Source: DATFQI01 sp963831105
GTDB taxonomy: Bacteria; Actinomycetota; Thermoleophilia; Solirubrobacterales; Solirubrobacteraceae
Length of the DNA stretch: 64,000 nt
Direction: 5' to 3'
Assembly: GCA_963831105.1 (NCBI GenBank)
Contig: CAWHOS010000003.1
Span: 186,001-250,000 of the forward strand
Within the stretch, counting starts at the first letter, position 1. Every line of letters begins with the position of its first letter. Both the position numbers and the translations under genes were made by a program. The notes beneath the pieces were generated by a model. It was not told the DNA's origin, did no database searches, and was given only the letters and a program-made list of their open reading frames with translations. Positions 28,438 through 37,849 of the stretch are shown one piece after another.

Positions 28438-30132
28438 CTAGCGCGCGGCCTCGCGCTCGAGCAGTTTGTTGGCCTTCTCAAGCTGGTCCACGGTCGACTT
28501 CGCGACGGACGCCGCTCCGACGTCGCGGTTGATGCGGGCGTTGATCACGCGGTGCTCCTCGCCCGTGCGGCGGGCGACCATGCTCACGAGGTTGCGGCGC
28601 TCCTCGCGCAGGCGCTCGCGCCGCTCGTAGGCGGTCTCGCCGGCGGGGCGCGACGGCGCCGAGGCGGGCGTCGTCGCGGTCGTGGTCGAGGTGATCCCGC
28701 CGAACGCGGCCAGCGCGGGCGACGGCGCGGGCGTCGGGTCGGCGAAGAGCTGCAGCGGGTCGCCCGGCGCGGTCGTGCGCAGGACGTCCTCGTCGCGTCG
28801 GGCGCTCGAGGACAGCGCGTGGAACGGGTCGGCGGCCTCGCCGCGCTCGCCGCGCTCGATCGCCTCGCCCTCGGGCTTGGCCACGAGCGCGTGGTTGCGC
28901 TCCTCCTCGATCTGGCCGGCGAGCCGCTTGAGCGTCGGGTCGCTGGGCAGGAACAGGTGCGACATCTGATCTGAAGCCACACCCCCATGCGGCCGCGGCG
29001 TGCGGCGGATGAAGCGGCCGACGACCTGGCGGAAGAACAGCTCCGTGCGCGCGCTGGTGGCGTAGACGCCGACGCGCAGCCGCGGCACGTCGACGCCCTC
29101 GGAGACCATCAGCACCGACACGAGCCAGGTGCCCGTGCCGGCCGCGAAGCGCGCGATCCGCGCGGAGGCGTCGGCCGCGTCGGAGGTGACGATGTCCGGG
29201 CGATCGCCGGCGATCCGCGCGAGCCGGTCGGCGAGCTTCTCCGCGTGCTCCTTGTCGGCGGCGATCACGAGCCCGCCGGCGTCGTGGTGCGCGCCGGCGC
29301 GCAGGTCGACCAGCTCGCGGTGCGCGTCGGACAGCACGTGGCCGACCCAGTCGCCCTCCGGATCGAGCGCGGTGCGCAGGCGGCGGGCGGCCTCGGCGGC
29401 GGGCAGCGCGACGGTGAAGTCGGCGTGCCGGCGGCGGCCGTCGGAGACCCACTCCATGTCGCCGTCGTAGGTGTGGAAGGTCACCGGGCGGCAGACGCCG
29501 TCGATCAGCGCCTCGGTGTAGCCGTAGGCGTAGTCGGCGCTGGAGATGCCGTCGTCGTCGTAGACGACCCACGGGATCGGCGAGTTGTCCGAGCGGAACG
29601 GCGTGCCGGACAGCAGCAGCCGGAAGCGGGCCCGCTCGAACGCGGCCTGGGTGCTGCGGCCCCACGACGCGAGCTCGCCCATGTGGTGCGGCTCGTCGGC
29701 GATCAGCAGCGTCGGCAGCTCGGCGCAGCGGCGGCGGTGCACGCCCGGGCCGGCGGCGAGCGTCGCGTAGGTGACGGCGACGCCGTGGCGGTCGCGCGGC
29801 TCCGGGCCGGCGCTGTTGGGCCGGTTGGGCTCGAGGTCGATCCCGTAGCGGGCGGCGTCGGCGGCCCACTGGCGGCAGATGTGCGTGGTCGGCGCGATCA
29901 CCGCGACGCGCCCGACGCGGCCCTCCTCGAGCATCCGGTGCGCGACGCGCAGGCCGAAGGTGGTCTTGCCGGCCGCGGGCGTCGCGGAGGCGAGGAACGA
30001 GCCGCCGTCGTGCGAGAAGACGGCCTCGAGCGCTTCCTGCTGCCAGGCGCGCAGGGGGCGGGTGGTGGGCCAGGAAGGGAGCGCGCGCGAGCGCGGCGCT
30101 GCCTGGGGAGCGGTGTCCGGCTGGTACGTCAT
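28438..30132 (-). CDS. SF2 DEAD/DEAH-box helicase
   Basis: A 564-residue superfamily 2 helicase or translocase. Walker A SATPAAGKTTFG (about 49-60), motif II DEPH (146-149), motif III LLLSGTPFRSDN, motif V-like SVLMVSEGVDVPRLRVGVYAT and motif VI FRQVVGRFIRR are all present. The C-terminal 150 residues are low-complexity Thr/Ala/Pro followed by a basic coiled segment ending KANKLLEREAAR. The arrangement resembles the RecG/XPB-like UvrB-type 'DEAD/DEAH helicase' often found alone in actinobacteria; its DNA or RNA target is unknown. No restriction or methyltransferase gene flanks it. Confidence 0.85.
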   Translation of the reverse strand: MTYQPDTAPQAAPRSRALPSWPTTRPLRAWQQEALEAVFSHDGGSFLASATPAAGKTTFGLRVAHRMLEEGRVGRVAVIAPTTHICRQWAADAARYGIDLEPNRPNSAGPEPRDRHGVAVTYATLAAGPGVHRRRCAELPTLLIADEPHHMGELASWGRSTQAAFERARFRLLLSGTPFRSDNSPIPWVVYDDDGISSADYAYGYTEALIDGVCRPVTFHTYDGDMEWVSDGRRRHADFTVALPAAEAARRLRTALDPEGDWVGHVLSDAHRELVDLRAGAHHDAGGLVIAADKEHAEKLADRLARIAGDRPDIVTSDAADASARIARFAAGTGTWLVSVLMVSEGVDVPRLRVGVYATSARTELFFRQVVGRFIRRTPRPHGGVASDQMSHLFLPSDPTLKRLAGQIEEERNHALVAKPEGEAIERGERGEAADPFHALSSSARRDEDVLRTTAPGDPLQLFADPTPAPSPALAAFGGITSTTTATTPASAPSRPAGETAYERRERLREERRNLVSMVARRTGEEHRVINARINRDVGAASVAKSTVDQLEKANKLLEREAAR

Positions 30133-30233
30133 TGAGCGGGGAGACCCTAGGCGGCGCCGCCGACGGAAGCGGCCGTGCCGCGGCCGCATGCGGGTCGGCG
30201 CGCCCGTGCGGGCTACGAGCTAACCTTCGGTAA

Positions 30234-31136
30234 GTGATCGAGATCGTCCACTTCTCCGATCCGGGCTGCCCGTGGGCATGGTCGGCGTCGCCGCACCTGT
30301 CCGTGCTGCACTGGCGCTACGGCGACCAGCTGCGCTGGCGGCTCGTGATGATCGGCCTCACCGAGCACGGCGGCGAGTACGAGCGCCGCGGCTACACGGG
30401 CGAGGGCATGGCCCGCGGCTTCCGCACCTTCCGCCGCCGCGGCATGCCGTTCGCCACCCTCCCCCGCGAGCACGTCCACGGCACGTGGCCGATGTGCCGC
30501 GCCATCGTCGCCGCGCGCCTGACCGAGCCCGAGCGCGAGTGGTCGGTGTTCCGCGCGCTGCAGGTCGCGCAGTTCACGACGACGCTCGACCTCGAGACCG
30601 AGGGGGGCATCCGCGCCGCGCTCGAGCGCGTGCCCGGCATCGACGTCGACCGCCTGATCGAGGCCGCCGGCTCGCCCGAGACCGAGGCGGCGTTCGCGGC
30701 CGACCGCGCGGAGTCCCGCTCGGCCGCCGGCTCGGCGACCGAGTTCCAGGGCAAGTCGGCCACCACGCCCGACGGCGAGGTCCGCTACACCGCGCCGAGC
30801 CTGGTCTTCGCGGCCGAGGACGGCCGCCGGCTCGAGGCGGGCGGCTTCCAGTCGACCGAGGCCTACGACGTCGTGATCGCCAACCTCGACACGACGCTGC
30901 GGCGGCGGCCGCCGGCCGAGGACGCCGCCGAGGTGCTGGCCGCGTTCCCGGACGGCGTGACGACCGCGGAGGTCGCGGCCGTGATGGCGCCGAGCAACAC
31001 GCCGCCCGACCTCGGCGCCGCCGAGGACGAGCTGATCGCGCTCGCCGCGGCGGGCGGGGCCCGGCGCGTGGCCGTCGGCCACGACGCGCTGTGGGCGTCG
31101 GCGGAGCTGGCGGCGGACCGGCTGCTCCGTACCTAA
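30234..31136 (+). CDS. DsbA/FrnE-family thioredoxin-fold protein without CxxC
   Basis: A 300-residue protein whose N-terminal 200 residues match the DsbA/FrnE/2-hydroxychromene isomerase fold. The expected active site CPWC reads CPWA (C12-P-W-A15), so the resolving Cys is missing and classic disulfide exchange is unlikely; isomerase, glutathione-type or single-Cys chemistry is possible. There is no signal peptide. The last 75 residues (DGVTTAEVAAVMAP...) look like a small helical domain. GTG start at 30234 follows a TAA. Confidence 0.7.
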   Translation: MIEIVHFSDPGCPWAWSASPHLSVLHWRYGDQLRWRLVMIGLTEHGGEYERRGYTGEGMARGFRTFRRRGMPFATLPREHVHGTWPMCRAIVAARLTEPEREWSVFRALQVAQFTTTLDLETEGGIRAALERVPGIDVDRLIEAAGSPETEAAFAADRAESRSAAGSATEFQGKSATTPDGEVRYTAPSLVFAAEDGRRLEAGGFQSTEAYDVVIANLDTTLRRRPPAEDAAEVLAAFPDGVTTAEVAAVMAPSNTPPDLGAAEDELIALAAAGGARRVAVGHDALWASAELAADRLLRT

Positions 31137-31796
31137 CCGACGGTCAGCGTCGCGCGCATCCCGGCCGCCTCGTGGCCGCTGAGCGAGCAGAACAGCTTCC
31201 AGCGGCCACGGGTCAGCGGCAGCATCTTGGCGACGACGGCGCCCGAGGGCTCCTCGTCGAAGCTGTGCGCGGAGCCCGTGCCGTCCTCGCGCACGAGCCA
31301 GAGGTTGTGCGGGTCCTCGGCGCGGGCGAGGTTGAACTCGACGCGCACGTCGCCGGCCGAGACCGCCGCCTTGGAGAGCTGGAGGCCGAACTCGAAGCCC
31401 TGGACCTGGACGGCGTACGGGTTGGAGTAGATCGGCGGCAGCACCGGCGCCTCGGGCGCCGGCGCGGGCGCCGGCGAGCGGGGCGGCGGGATCGCCGGAC
31501 GCCGGCTGCGGGGCCGCGAACGGGATCGGCGCCGCGAGCGCGCCCGGCATGCCGATCAGCCCGCCGCCGGAGTCGCCGACCCGCACGCGCTTGGAGGCCG
31601 CGCAGCGGCGCAGCAGCGCGCGGCGGCGGGCCGCGGCGCGGCGGCTGAGCTTCGTGGCGCGCTTGGCGGCGGCCTTCGCCGCGACGCACTTCGCCTTGGG
31701 CACGGCGCGCGGCGCGCCCGCGCGCTTGGAGGCCGCGTCGGCCGGGCCCGCGGCGTAGAGCAGCGCGACCGCCGCGACGATCAGCAGGACCCTCAT
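31133..31796 (-). CDS. secreted cupredoxin-like protein with basic linker (one frameshift)
   Basis: About 220 residues across one break near 31495. A signal peptide (LLIVAAVALLYAAGPADA) precedes a Lys/Arg/Ala-rich stretch with two Cys about 27 residues apart, then a Pro/Ala linker, and a beta-barrel domain. In this domain a His in DPHNLWL, and Cys-x4-His-x4-Met in FCSLSGHEAAGM, match the four ligands of a type 1 (blue) copper site, plastocyanin-like. The ATG overlaps the TGA of the upstream DUF1501 gene, so it closes a four-gene secreted operon. It may carry electrons outside the membrane. Confidence 0.7.
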
Positions 31797-33186
31797 CGCA
31801 CCAGCTGCGGCGCCGTGAAGCCGCCGGCCCCGGGGACGATCCCGTCCGCCTCCACGCCGAGCCACTGCTCCGCGAGGCCCTTGTAGACCGCGCGGAAGTC
31901 GACGGTGTGGCGGAGGTTGGACTGCGCGTCGAGCGTCGCCAGGCCGGGGAACTCGCCGACCATCGTGCCCTTCGCCTGCGAGCCCATCACCAGGCTCGCG
32001 CCGCCGGCGCCGTGGTCGGTGCCCGAGCCGTTGGCCTGCGGCCGGCGGCCGAACTCGCTCCAGACGTGCACGAGCACGCGGTCGGCGATCCCGCGCGCCT
32101 CGAGGTCGGCCTGGAAGGCGGCCAGCGAGGACGAGAGCAGGCCGAGGTTGCCCGCCAGCGTCGTGGCCTGGTTCTCGTGCGTGTCGTAGCCGCCGTTGGC
32201 GTCGAGCGCGACGACGCGCAGCGGCAGGCCGCGGCCGATCATCTCGGCCAGCGAGGCGAGCCGCTCCGGGAACGAGCTCTGCGAGTCGGGGTAGGCGACG
32301 GCGGACTGCCAGGCGCCCGTGTGGCCCTGCAGCCCGGCGAGCTGGGCGCGCAGCGCGGTGCTCATGCCCGCGGCGCGGCGGGCGGTGGCGAGCTCGGGAT
32401 CGGCGGTGGCGACGCCGCCCTGGGCGCCCCAGCGGTCGATCGTCGCCCCGAGCAGCGTCGAGTCCCAGATGTCGCGCGTCCACAGCTCGTAGGACTCGGG
32501 CGCCGACACCGCGGCGACCGGCACGTCGGCGGTGGCCAGCGACGGGGCCAGCGTGTAGTCGAGCGAGAGGCCCTGGAGCGGGTTGTCGGCGGCGCCGTGG
32601 CGGTCGAGGTAGCGGCCGAGCCAGCCGACGCGGCCGGCCGGGTCGACCGCGCCGACCTCCCAGTAGTGGCGCGAGGTGAAGTGCGACTGGTTCGGGATCG
32701 CCGTAGCCGATCGCCGGGATCACGCTCAGCTTGCCGGCGGCGTGCAGGTCGCGCAGCGGCGCCGCGTTCGGGTGCCAGCGCAGCCGGGAGTCCTCGGCGA
32801 AGGCGTACGACGGGTCGCCCGGCAGCGCGAGCGCGCCGCGCAGCGTCGCGTAGCGCGAGTCGCCGACGGGCGCGAGCAGCGACAGCGAGTCCAGGCCGCC
32901 CGAGCAGAAGATCGACACGAGCACGCGCTGCTCGCCGGCCGCCTCGGCGGCGGCGATGCCCGCCTCGAAGCGCGCGCGGGCTGAGCGCCGCGCCGCCGAA
33001 GACGGCGAGCGCGAGCCCGCTCGAGCGGGCGAGGAAGTTGCGCCGCGAGAGGCCGGTGCCGGCGGGCAGCGGCATGCCGGCCTCGATCGCGCGCAGGCCG
33101 CGGCCGGCCGTGGCCGCGCCGCCGCGCAGGAGCTCGGAGCGGGAGAAGCCGGCGCAGCCGCAGGCGGTGGAGGTGGGATCGGTCAT
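31793..33186 (-). CDS. Tat-exported DUF1501 protein (two frameshifts)
   Basis: About 460 residues across two breaks near 32985 and 32700. A twin-arginine signal (LSRRNFLARSSGLALAVFGG) follows a Cys-containing lead with a second RxxL-like element (CAGFSRSELLRGG). The body matches DUF1501: LVSIFCSGGLDSLSLLAP at the start of the domain, ALDANGGYDTHENQ and HVWSEFGRRPQANGSGTDHG further on. The family is related to the alkaline phosphatase/sulfatase superfamily and is usually paired with DUF1800, as here. The start overlaps the DUF1800 stop by one base (TGATG) and its stop overlaps the cupredoxin start. Function unknown. Confidence 0.8.
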
Positions 33187-34849
33187 CAGCTGGTCTGGTA
33201 ATCGGCCGAGGCGGCGATGAGGTGACGAAGGGCGTTCTGGCGCTGCGCGCGCAGCGAGGCGCGCTGGGCGCGCGTGTTCGCCGAGGTGCTCGCGGTGTCG
33301 TCCGGCGGCTGGAACTGGCGCGCGAGCGCGAGCAGCCACTCGGCCGTCTCCGGCTCCAGGCGCGGGCTCAGCCAGAACGCGCGCGCGGCGGCGACCGCCT
33401 GCTCGGGCGTCTCGGCCGGATAGCTGCGCCCGGCGACCGAGCCCGGGTTGATCGAGCGGCCGGCGACGACGTAGTTGACGAGGTCCCAGCGCGCGCGGAT
33501 CGTGTTGGAGTCCAGCCAGCGCTTGTCGTCCCAGCCGGCGACGTCGGGCGGGTGGTAGAGCCGCTGGCCGGCGCCGTCGGCCAGCCACACCCACTCCTCG
33601 CCGGTGATCGGGCGCTCGAGCGCGCGCAGCATGCCGGCGAGCTGGACGACGGGCGGCTTGGTCATCCGCGGGCCCTCGTAGAGCTGCGGCGAGCGCAGGA
33701 TCGCCTCGAGCACGGGGCGGATCTGGTGGCCCGAGGCGACGTAGGCCTGCGCGAGCGCGGCGGCCACGGGCGCCGGCGGCGGGGTCGGGACGAAGTAGCT
33801 CCAGAGCTTCTCGACGAAGAACGAGGCGTGCAGCGGGTGCTCGATCACGAGCGAGACCGCGTCCTCCCAGGCGAACGCGCCGGTGCGGCCGAACACGGTC
33901 TTGGCGCCGCTGTCCCAGCGCGTGGCGTCGAAGCGGAAGTTGATCAGGCCCTCCGTGTCCGACCAGTCGGCGCGCCAGCCGGTCAGCGCGCGGGCGAGCT
34001 CGCGCACGTCGGTCTCCGTGTAGGCGCCGCGGTCCGCGCCGAGCGTGAACAGCTCCATCAGCTCGCGCGCGTAGTTCTCGTTGACCGCGCGGCGGCGGTT
34101 GTCGATGCCGTTGAGGAAGACGAGCATCGCCCGGTCGATCGTCATCGCGCGCGCCATCGCGCGGAAGGAGCCGAGGCCGTGCGCCCGGAAGACGTTCGTC
34201 TGCTCGAGCATCATCGCGTTGGAGCCGACGGCGTCGTTGGTCGTCGCCCACCAGTCGTGGAAGACGAGCGCGAGCCGCTCCACGAGCTGGTGGCCCGAGC
34301 GGACCATGCGGTCGAACCAGTAGAGGTGGTCGCCGTACCAGGTGTCCAGCGGCGACAGCGGCCGGCCGTCGACGGTCGGCTCGGGGCCCGCCATCGGCGC
34401 GGCGCCCGACGGGCGGGTGAGCGAGAAGACCGCGGCGTCGAGGCCCATCGCGACCAGCCGGTCGACGTCACCCGGGCGCGGGCCGAAGCCGGCGCGCCAC
34501 AGCAGCCGCTCGGCCTCGCGCGCCCCGAAAGCGCCGTCGTAGACGGCGATCGGGGACGTCTCGCGTCCGCTCGGCGCCGGCGGCGGCGGGACGGCGGGCG
34601 CGGGGCCCGGCGCGGGATTCGGGGCGGCGGGCAGCGCGGGGGCGGGATGCGTGCCCGAAGGCTGCGGCGCGCGCTTGCGCTTCTTCTTGGGCCGGCACTT
34701 GCGCCGGGCGCGCTTCTTGGCGGCCGCGAAGCGCGCTCGGCTTCGCGGGTACGCCCTTCTTCCTCTTCTTGCGCTTCGCCGCGGGCGCGCAGCCCGGCTT
34801 GGGCTTGCGGCGCTTGCGCTTGCGCGGCGGCGGTGCGGGCGGCGCTCAC
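33186..34849 (-). CDS. DUF1800 protein with Lys/Arg-rich N-terminal extension (frameshifted)
   Basis: About 550 residues when two breaks in the N-terminal part (near 34820 and 34735) are crossed. The intact frame from 34448 down covers the DUF1800 core: VERLALVFHDWWATTND, AVNENYARELMELFTLG, HPLHASFFVEKLWSYFV, PPDVAGWDDKRWL. Upstream of that frame the DNA still encodes the family's LLWRAGFGPRPGDVDRLVA segment, preceded by a Pro linker and a Lys/Arg block with Cys. The GTG start (34849) is the only one that precedes the basic block. DUF1800 is of unknown function and goes with DUF1501. Confidence 0.75.
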
Positions 34850-34856
34850 GCGCCGC

Positions 34857-35126
34857 TCAGCCCATCATGTAGCCGGCGCTGGACTCCAGCGCGCGGCGGC
34901 GCTTCCCCTTCACGACGGCGTCGCGCTTGACGGCCGCCGAGGGCAGCGCCTTCGGCGCCTTGCGAACCCGCACGCAGGCGCGCAGCGGGGAGGGGCGCAG
35001 CTTCGCGGACGCGCCGGCGCAGACCTTGCCGCGGGGCGACGGCTTGGCCTCGGCGACGGCCGGGAGGGCGAACGTCGCGGCGGCGAGCACGACCGGGAGG
35101 AGTGTGCGGCGGACGGACGGGATCAC
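34857..35126 (-). CDS. small secreted basic protein
   Basis: An 89-residue protein with a signal peptide (RRTLLPVVLAAATFALPAVAEA) and a mature part of about 60 residues that is Lys/Arg-rich, has two Cys (C33 and C48) 14 residues apart, and ends ESSAGYMMG. GTG 35126 is preferred; ATG at 35175 and 35188 are in frame but would push the signal peptide inward. It stands 7 bases before the DUF1800 start, so it is the first gene of the secreted operon. Not recognised in any family. Confidence 0.5.
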   Translation of the reverse strand: MIPSVRRTLLPVVLAAATFALPAVAEAKPSPRGKVCAGASAKLRPSPLRACVRVRKAPKALPSAAVKRDAVVKGKRRRALESSAGYMMG

Positions 35127-35184
35127 ACGAACGTGATCGGCTGCAGACGTCAGGACCTGAACTCCGTGTGCCATCGTCGGACGC

Positions 35185-35718
35185 ATGTCCAGCGCACCTC
35201 CGATCGGCGCGGACGCCGTCGTGGCGCCGCGCGGCACGCGCCTGGCCGCGCGGCTGCGGCTCGCGTGGCTGCGCGCGCGGGCGCGCGGCGCGCTCGAGGC
35301 CGGCCGCGACGTGCACGTGGCGCGCGGCGCGCGCGTGCGGGCCGACGGCGGCCGCGTGCGGCTCGGCGAGGGCTGCCTGCTCGGGCCCGGCAGCCGGATC
35401 GAGGCGGCCGGCGGGACCGTCGAGATCGGCGCGGGCGCCCGGATCGGCGAGCGCAGCGTCATCGTCGCGCTGTCCGCGGTCACGGTCGGCGCCGGCGCGA
35501 CGGTCGGCGAGTGGGCCGTGCTCTCCGACCTCGAGCCGACCGACGCCGACGTCGAGGTGCCGGTGCGCCTGCAGCGGCTGCACCCGCGGCCGATCACGGT
35601 CGGCGACGGCGCGCGCATCGGCGCGCACGCGGCGCTCGGCGCCGGCGCGCGGGTCGCGCCCGGCGCGGCGGTCGGCTCCTACGCCGTCGTGCCGACGCCG
35701 CCGCCGAGCCCGGCGTAG
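35185..35718 (+). CDS. left-handed beta-helix (hexapeptide) acyltransferase-like protein
   Basis: A 177-residue protein consisting largely of hexapeptide repeats ([LIV]-G-x4): VRLGEGCLLGPGSRIE, VEIGAGARIGERSVI, VTVGAGATVGEWAV, ITVGDGARIGAHAAL, LGAGARVAPGAAVG. These form the left-handed beta-helix of acetyl- or acyltransferases for sugars and lipids. A loop (TDADVEVPVRLQRLHPRP) interrupts the coil. Such proteins sit near glycan genes, and the convergent GT4 gene overlaps its 3' end by 40 bases. The donor and acceptor are unknown. Confidence 0.7.
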   Translation: MSSAPPIGADAVVAPRGTRLAARLRLAWLRARARGALEAGRDVHVARGARVRADGGRVRLGEGCLLGPGSRIEAAGGTVEIGAGARIGERSVIVALSAVTVGAGATVGEWAVLSDLEPTDADVEVPVRLQRLHPRPITVGDGARIGAHAALGAGARVAPGAAVGSYAVVPTPPPSPA

Positions 35719-36878
35719 ACCGCGGCGGTCTGGCGGGCCACGTCGGCCCAGTCGAAGCGCAGGACGTGCTCGCGCGCCTCGGCCACGAGCCGGTCGCGCA
35801 GCGCGTCGTCGGTGAGGAGCTGCTCGGCCATCCGCCCGAGCGCCTTGGAGTCCTTGGGCCGGAAGCGCAGGCCGACGCGGCCGCCGCCCGGCACGACCTC
35901 GCGCAGCCCGCCCGTGTCGGCCACGATGCACGGGCAGCCCGAGGCCATCGCCTCCAGCGCCACGAGCCCGAACGGCTCGTAGATCGAGGGCACCAGGCAC
36001 AGGTCGGCGATCCGGTAGAGCGAGTGCAGCTCGTCGTCGCCGGTCCAGCCGACGAAGGCGCCGTGCTCCATCAGCCCCAGCCGCTCGGCCTGCTCCTTGA
36101 GCTCGGCCTCCGCGGTGCCGGAGCCGGCGATCAGGAAGCGCACGTTGCCGAGCCGCTCCACGAGCCCCGGCAGCGCGTCGAGCGCGAGGTGGAAGCCCTT
36201 CTCGTAGACGAGCCGGCCGACGAGCAGGATCAGCCGCTCGTCCGGCCGCGCGTAGCGGGCGCGCAGCCGCGGCAGGTCGGCCACGGGCTGCAGGTCGCTC
36301 GGATCGATCCCGTTGGCGATCGCGGTGACCTTCTTGGCCGGGATGCCGAACACGTCGGCGACGTGGCGGCGCATGTAGTGCGAGCAGGTGATCACGTGGT
36401 CGGCGGCGCGGACCATCCGCCGCTCGACCGCGTGGATGTGGCTCTGCGGGTGCTTGTCGACCCAGCCCTGGTGGCGGCCGTACTCCGTCGCGTGGACGGT
36501 CACCAGCCACGGGACGCCGGCGTCGCGGGCCAGCTTGCGGGCGGCGCCGGCGACCAGCCAGTCGTGCGAGTGGACGAGGTCGATCTCGAGCCGCTCGACC
36601 AGCTCCGCGCCCGCCGCGCGCATGTCGTCGTTCATGTGGTCGACCCACGAGATGAACGCGTCGAGGTCGTCCTTCGGGAAGTCGGGCTCGCGCACGCGGT
36701 GGACGATCACGCCATGCCGGTCTTCCTCGGCGCTGAGGTGCCCGCCGCCTCGTGTCAACACGTGGACCTCGTGCTCTTGCGCGACGAGCTGCTCGGCGAG
36801 CTTGCGCACGTGGCGCGCCAGGCCGCCCTCCACGATCGGCGGGTACTCCCAGGAGAGGATCAGGACGCGCGGCGGCAC
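35679..36878 (-). CDS. GT4 glycosyltransferase, glycogen/maltose-1-phosphate synthase-like
   Basis: A 399-residue retaining glycosyltransferase of family GT4. Seen: LSWEYPPIVEGGLARHVRKLAE (donor/acceptor loop), VHSHDWLVAGA, HIHAVERRMVRAADHVITCSH, and the E-x7-E motif EPFGLVALEAMASG. The pattern is that of actinobacterial GlgA/GlgM, which builds maltose 1-phosphate or elongates glucan from ADP-glucose; the other glycogen genes in this window support that. The start at GTG 36878 is chosen because an ATG at 36914 would share CATG with the opposite nucleoside hydrolase gene. No GlgC is nearby. Confidence 0.82.
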   Translation of the reverse strand: MPPRVLILSWEYPPIVEGGLARHVRKLAEQLVAQEHEVHVLTRGGGHLSAEEDRHGVIVHRVREPDFPKDDLDAFISWVDHMNDDMRAAGAELVERLEIDLVHSHDWLVAGAARKLARDAGVPWLVTVHATEYGRHQGWVDKHPQSHIHAVERRMVRAADHVITCSHYMRRHVADVFGIPAKKVTAIANGIDPSDLQPVADLPRLRARYARPDERLILLVGRLVYEKGFHLALDALPGLVERLGNVRFLIAGSGTAEAELKEQAERLGLMEHGAFVGWTGDDELHSLYRIADLCLVPSIYEPFGLVALEAMASGCPCIVADTGGLREVVPGGGRVGLRFRPKDSKALGRMAEQLLTDDALRDRLVAEAREHVLRFDWADVARQTAAVYAGLGGGVGTTA

Positions 36879-36912
36879 GGGAAGGGTCGCGGAGCCTATC
36901 GTTGCCGCTTCC

Positions 36913-37838
36913 ATGCCTGTGCCGATCCTGCTCGACTGTGACCCAGGTCACGATGACGCCGTCGCGATCCTCCTCGCCGCGGGCGACGACGCCGTCGACC
37001 TGCGCGCCATCACCACCGTGGCGGGCAACTGCCCGCTCGACCTCGCGACCACGAACGCGCGCCGTGTCGCGGCGCTCGCCGGCCTCGACGTGCCGATCGC
37101 CGCCGGCGCCGACGGCCCGCGCGCCGGCGAGCTCGTCACCGCGCCCGACATCCACGGCGAGACCGGCCTCGACGGCCACGAGCTGACCGAGGAGGCGCCG
37201 CTCGATCCGCGGACGGCGCTCGAGCTGATGGTGGAGACGCTCGAGGCCGCGGACGAGCCGCTCACGCTCGTCCCGACCGGGCCGCTGACCAACGTCGCGG
37301 CGCTGCTCGAGGCCCGCCCGGACCTGCACGAGCGCATCCGCGAGGTCGTGATCATGGGCGGCTCGACCGGGCGCGGCAACACCACGCCGGCCGCCGAGTT
37401 CAACATCTGGGTCGACCCGAGTCCGCCGCGGTGGTGTTCGAGAGCGGCCTGCCGCTGACGATGATCGGGCTCAACCTGACCCACCAGGCGGGCGCGACGC
37501 GCGAGGTGCTCGAGCGCATCCAGGCGCTGCCGGGCGCGGCGGCCCGCGCGGTCGCGGACTGGATGGTCTTCTTCGGCTCCCGCTACGAGCGCGTCTTCGG
37601 CCGCTTCGCGCCGCCCGTGCACGATCCGTGCACCGTCGCGCTGCTGATCGACCCGGACGTGATGACGCTGACCGACACGTTCGTCGCCGTCGAGACCGAG
37701 GGCCGCTGGACGCGCGGGATGACCGTCGTCGACCTGCACGGCCGGCTCGGGCGCGAGCCGAACGCGCGCGTCGCGCTCGAGCTCGACGCCCCGCGCTTCT
37801 GGGACCTCGTGGTCGGCGCGCTCGAGCGCCTCGACTGA
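36913..37838 (+). CDS. nucleoside hydrolase (one frameshift)
   Basis: About 308 residues in the inosine-uridine nucleoside hydrolase family, which splits the N-glycosidic bond of (deoxy)ribonucleosides. The calcium-binding motif DxDxxxDD is seen in LLDCDPGHDDAVAI (D8, D10, D14, D15), together with LVPTGPLTNVAALLE and EVVIMGGS. Near 37418 one G seems missing, in the segment NIWVDP-E-SAAVVFESGLP, so the frame changes; the second frame carries HDPCTVALLIDPDV with the final His-Asp. This is the only break in the window that looks like a deletion rather than an insertion. Confidence 0.85.
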
Positions 37839-37849
37839 AGGGACCCTGA

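Noticed and set aside
28438..30132. SF2 helicase as part of an anti-phage system
   Set aside because: No nuclease, methyltransferase or other defence gene lies next to it, and flanking genes are ordinary; solitary helicases of this type are common.
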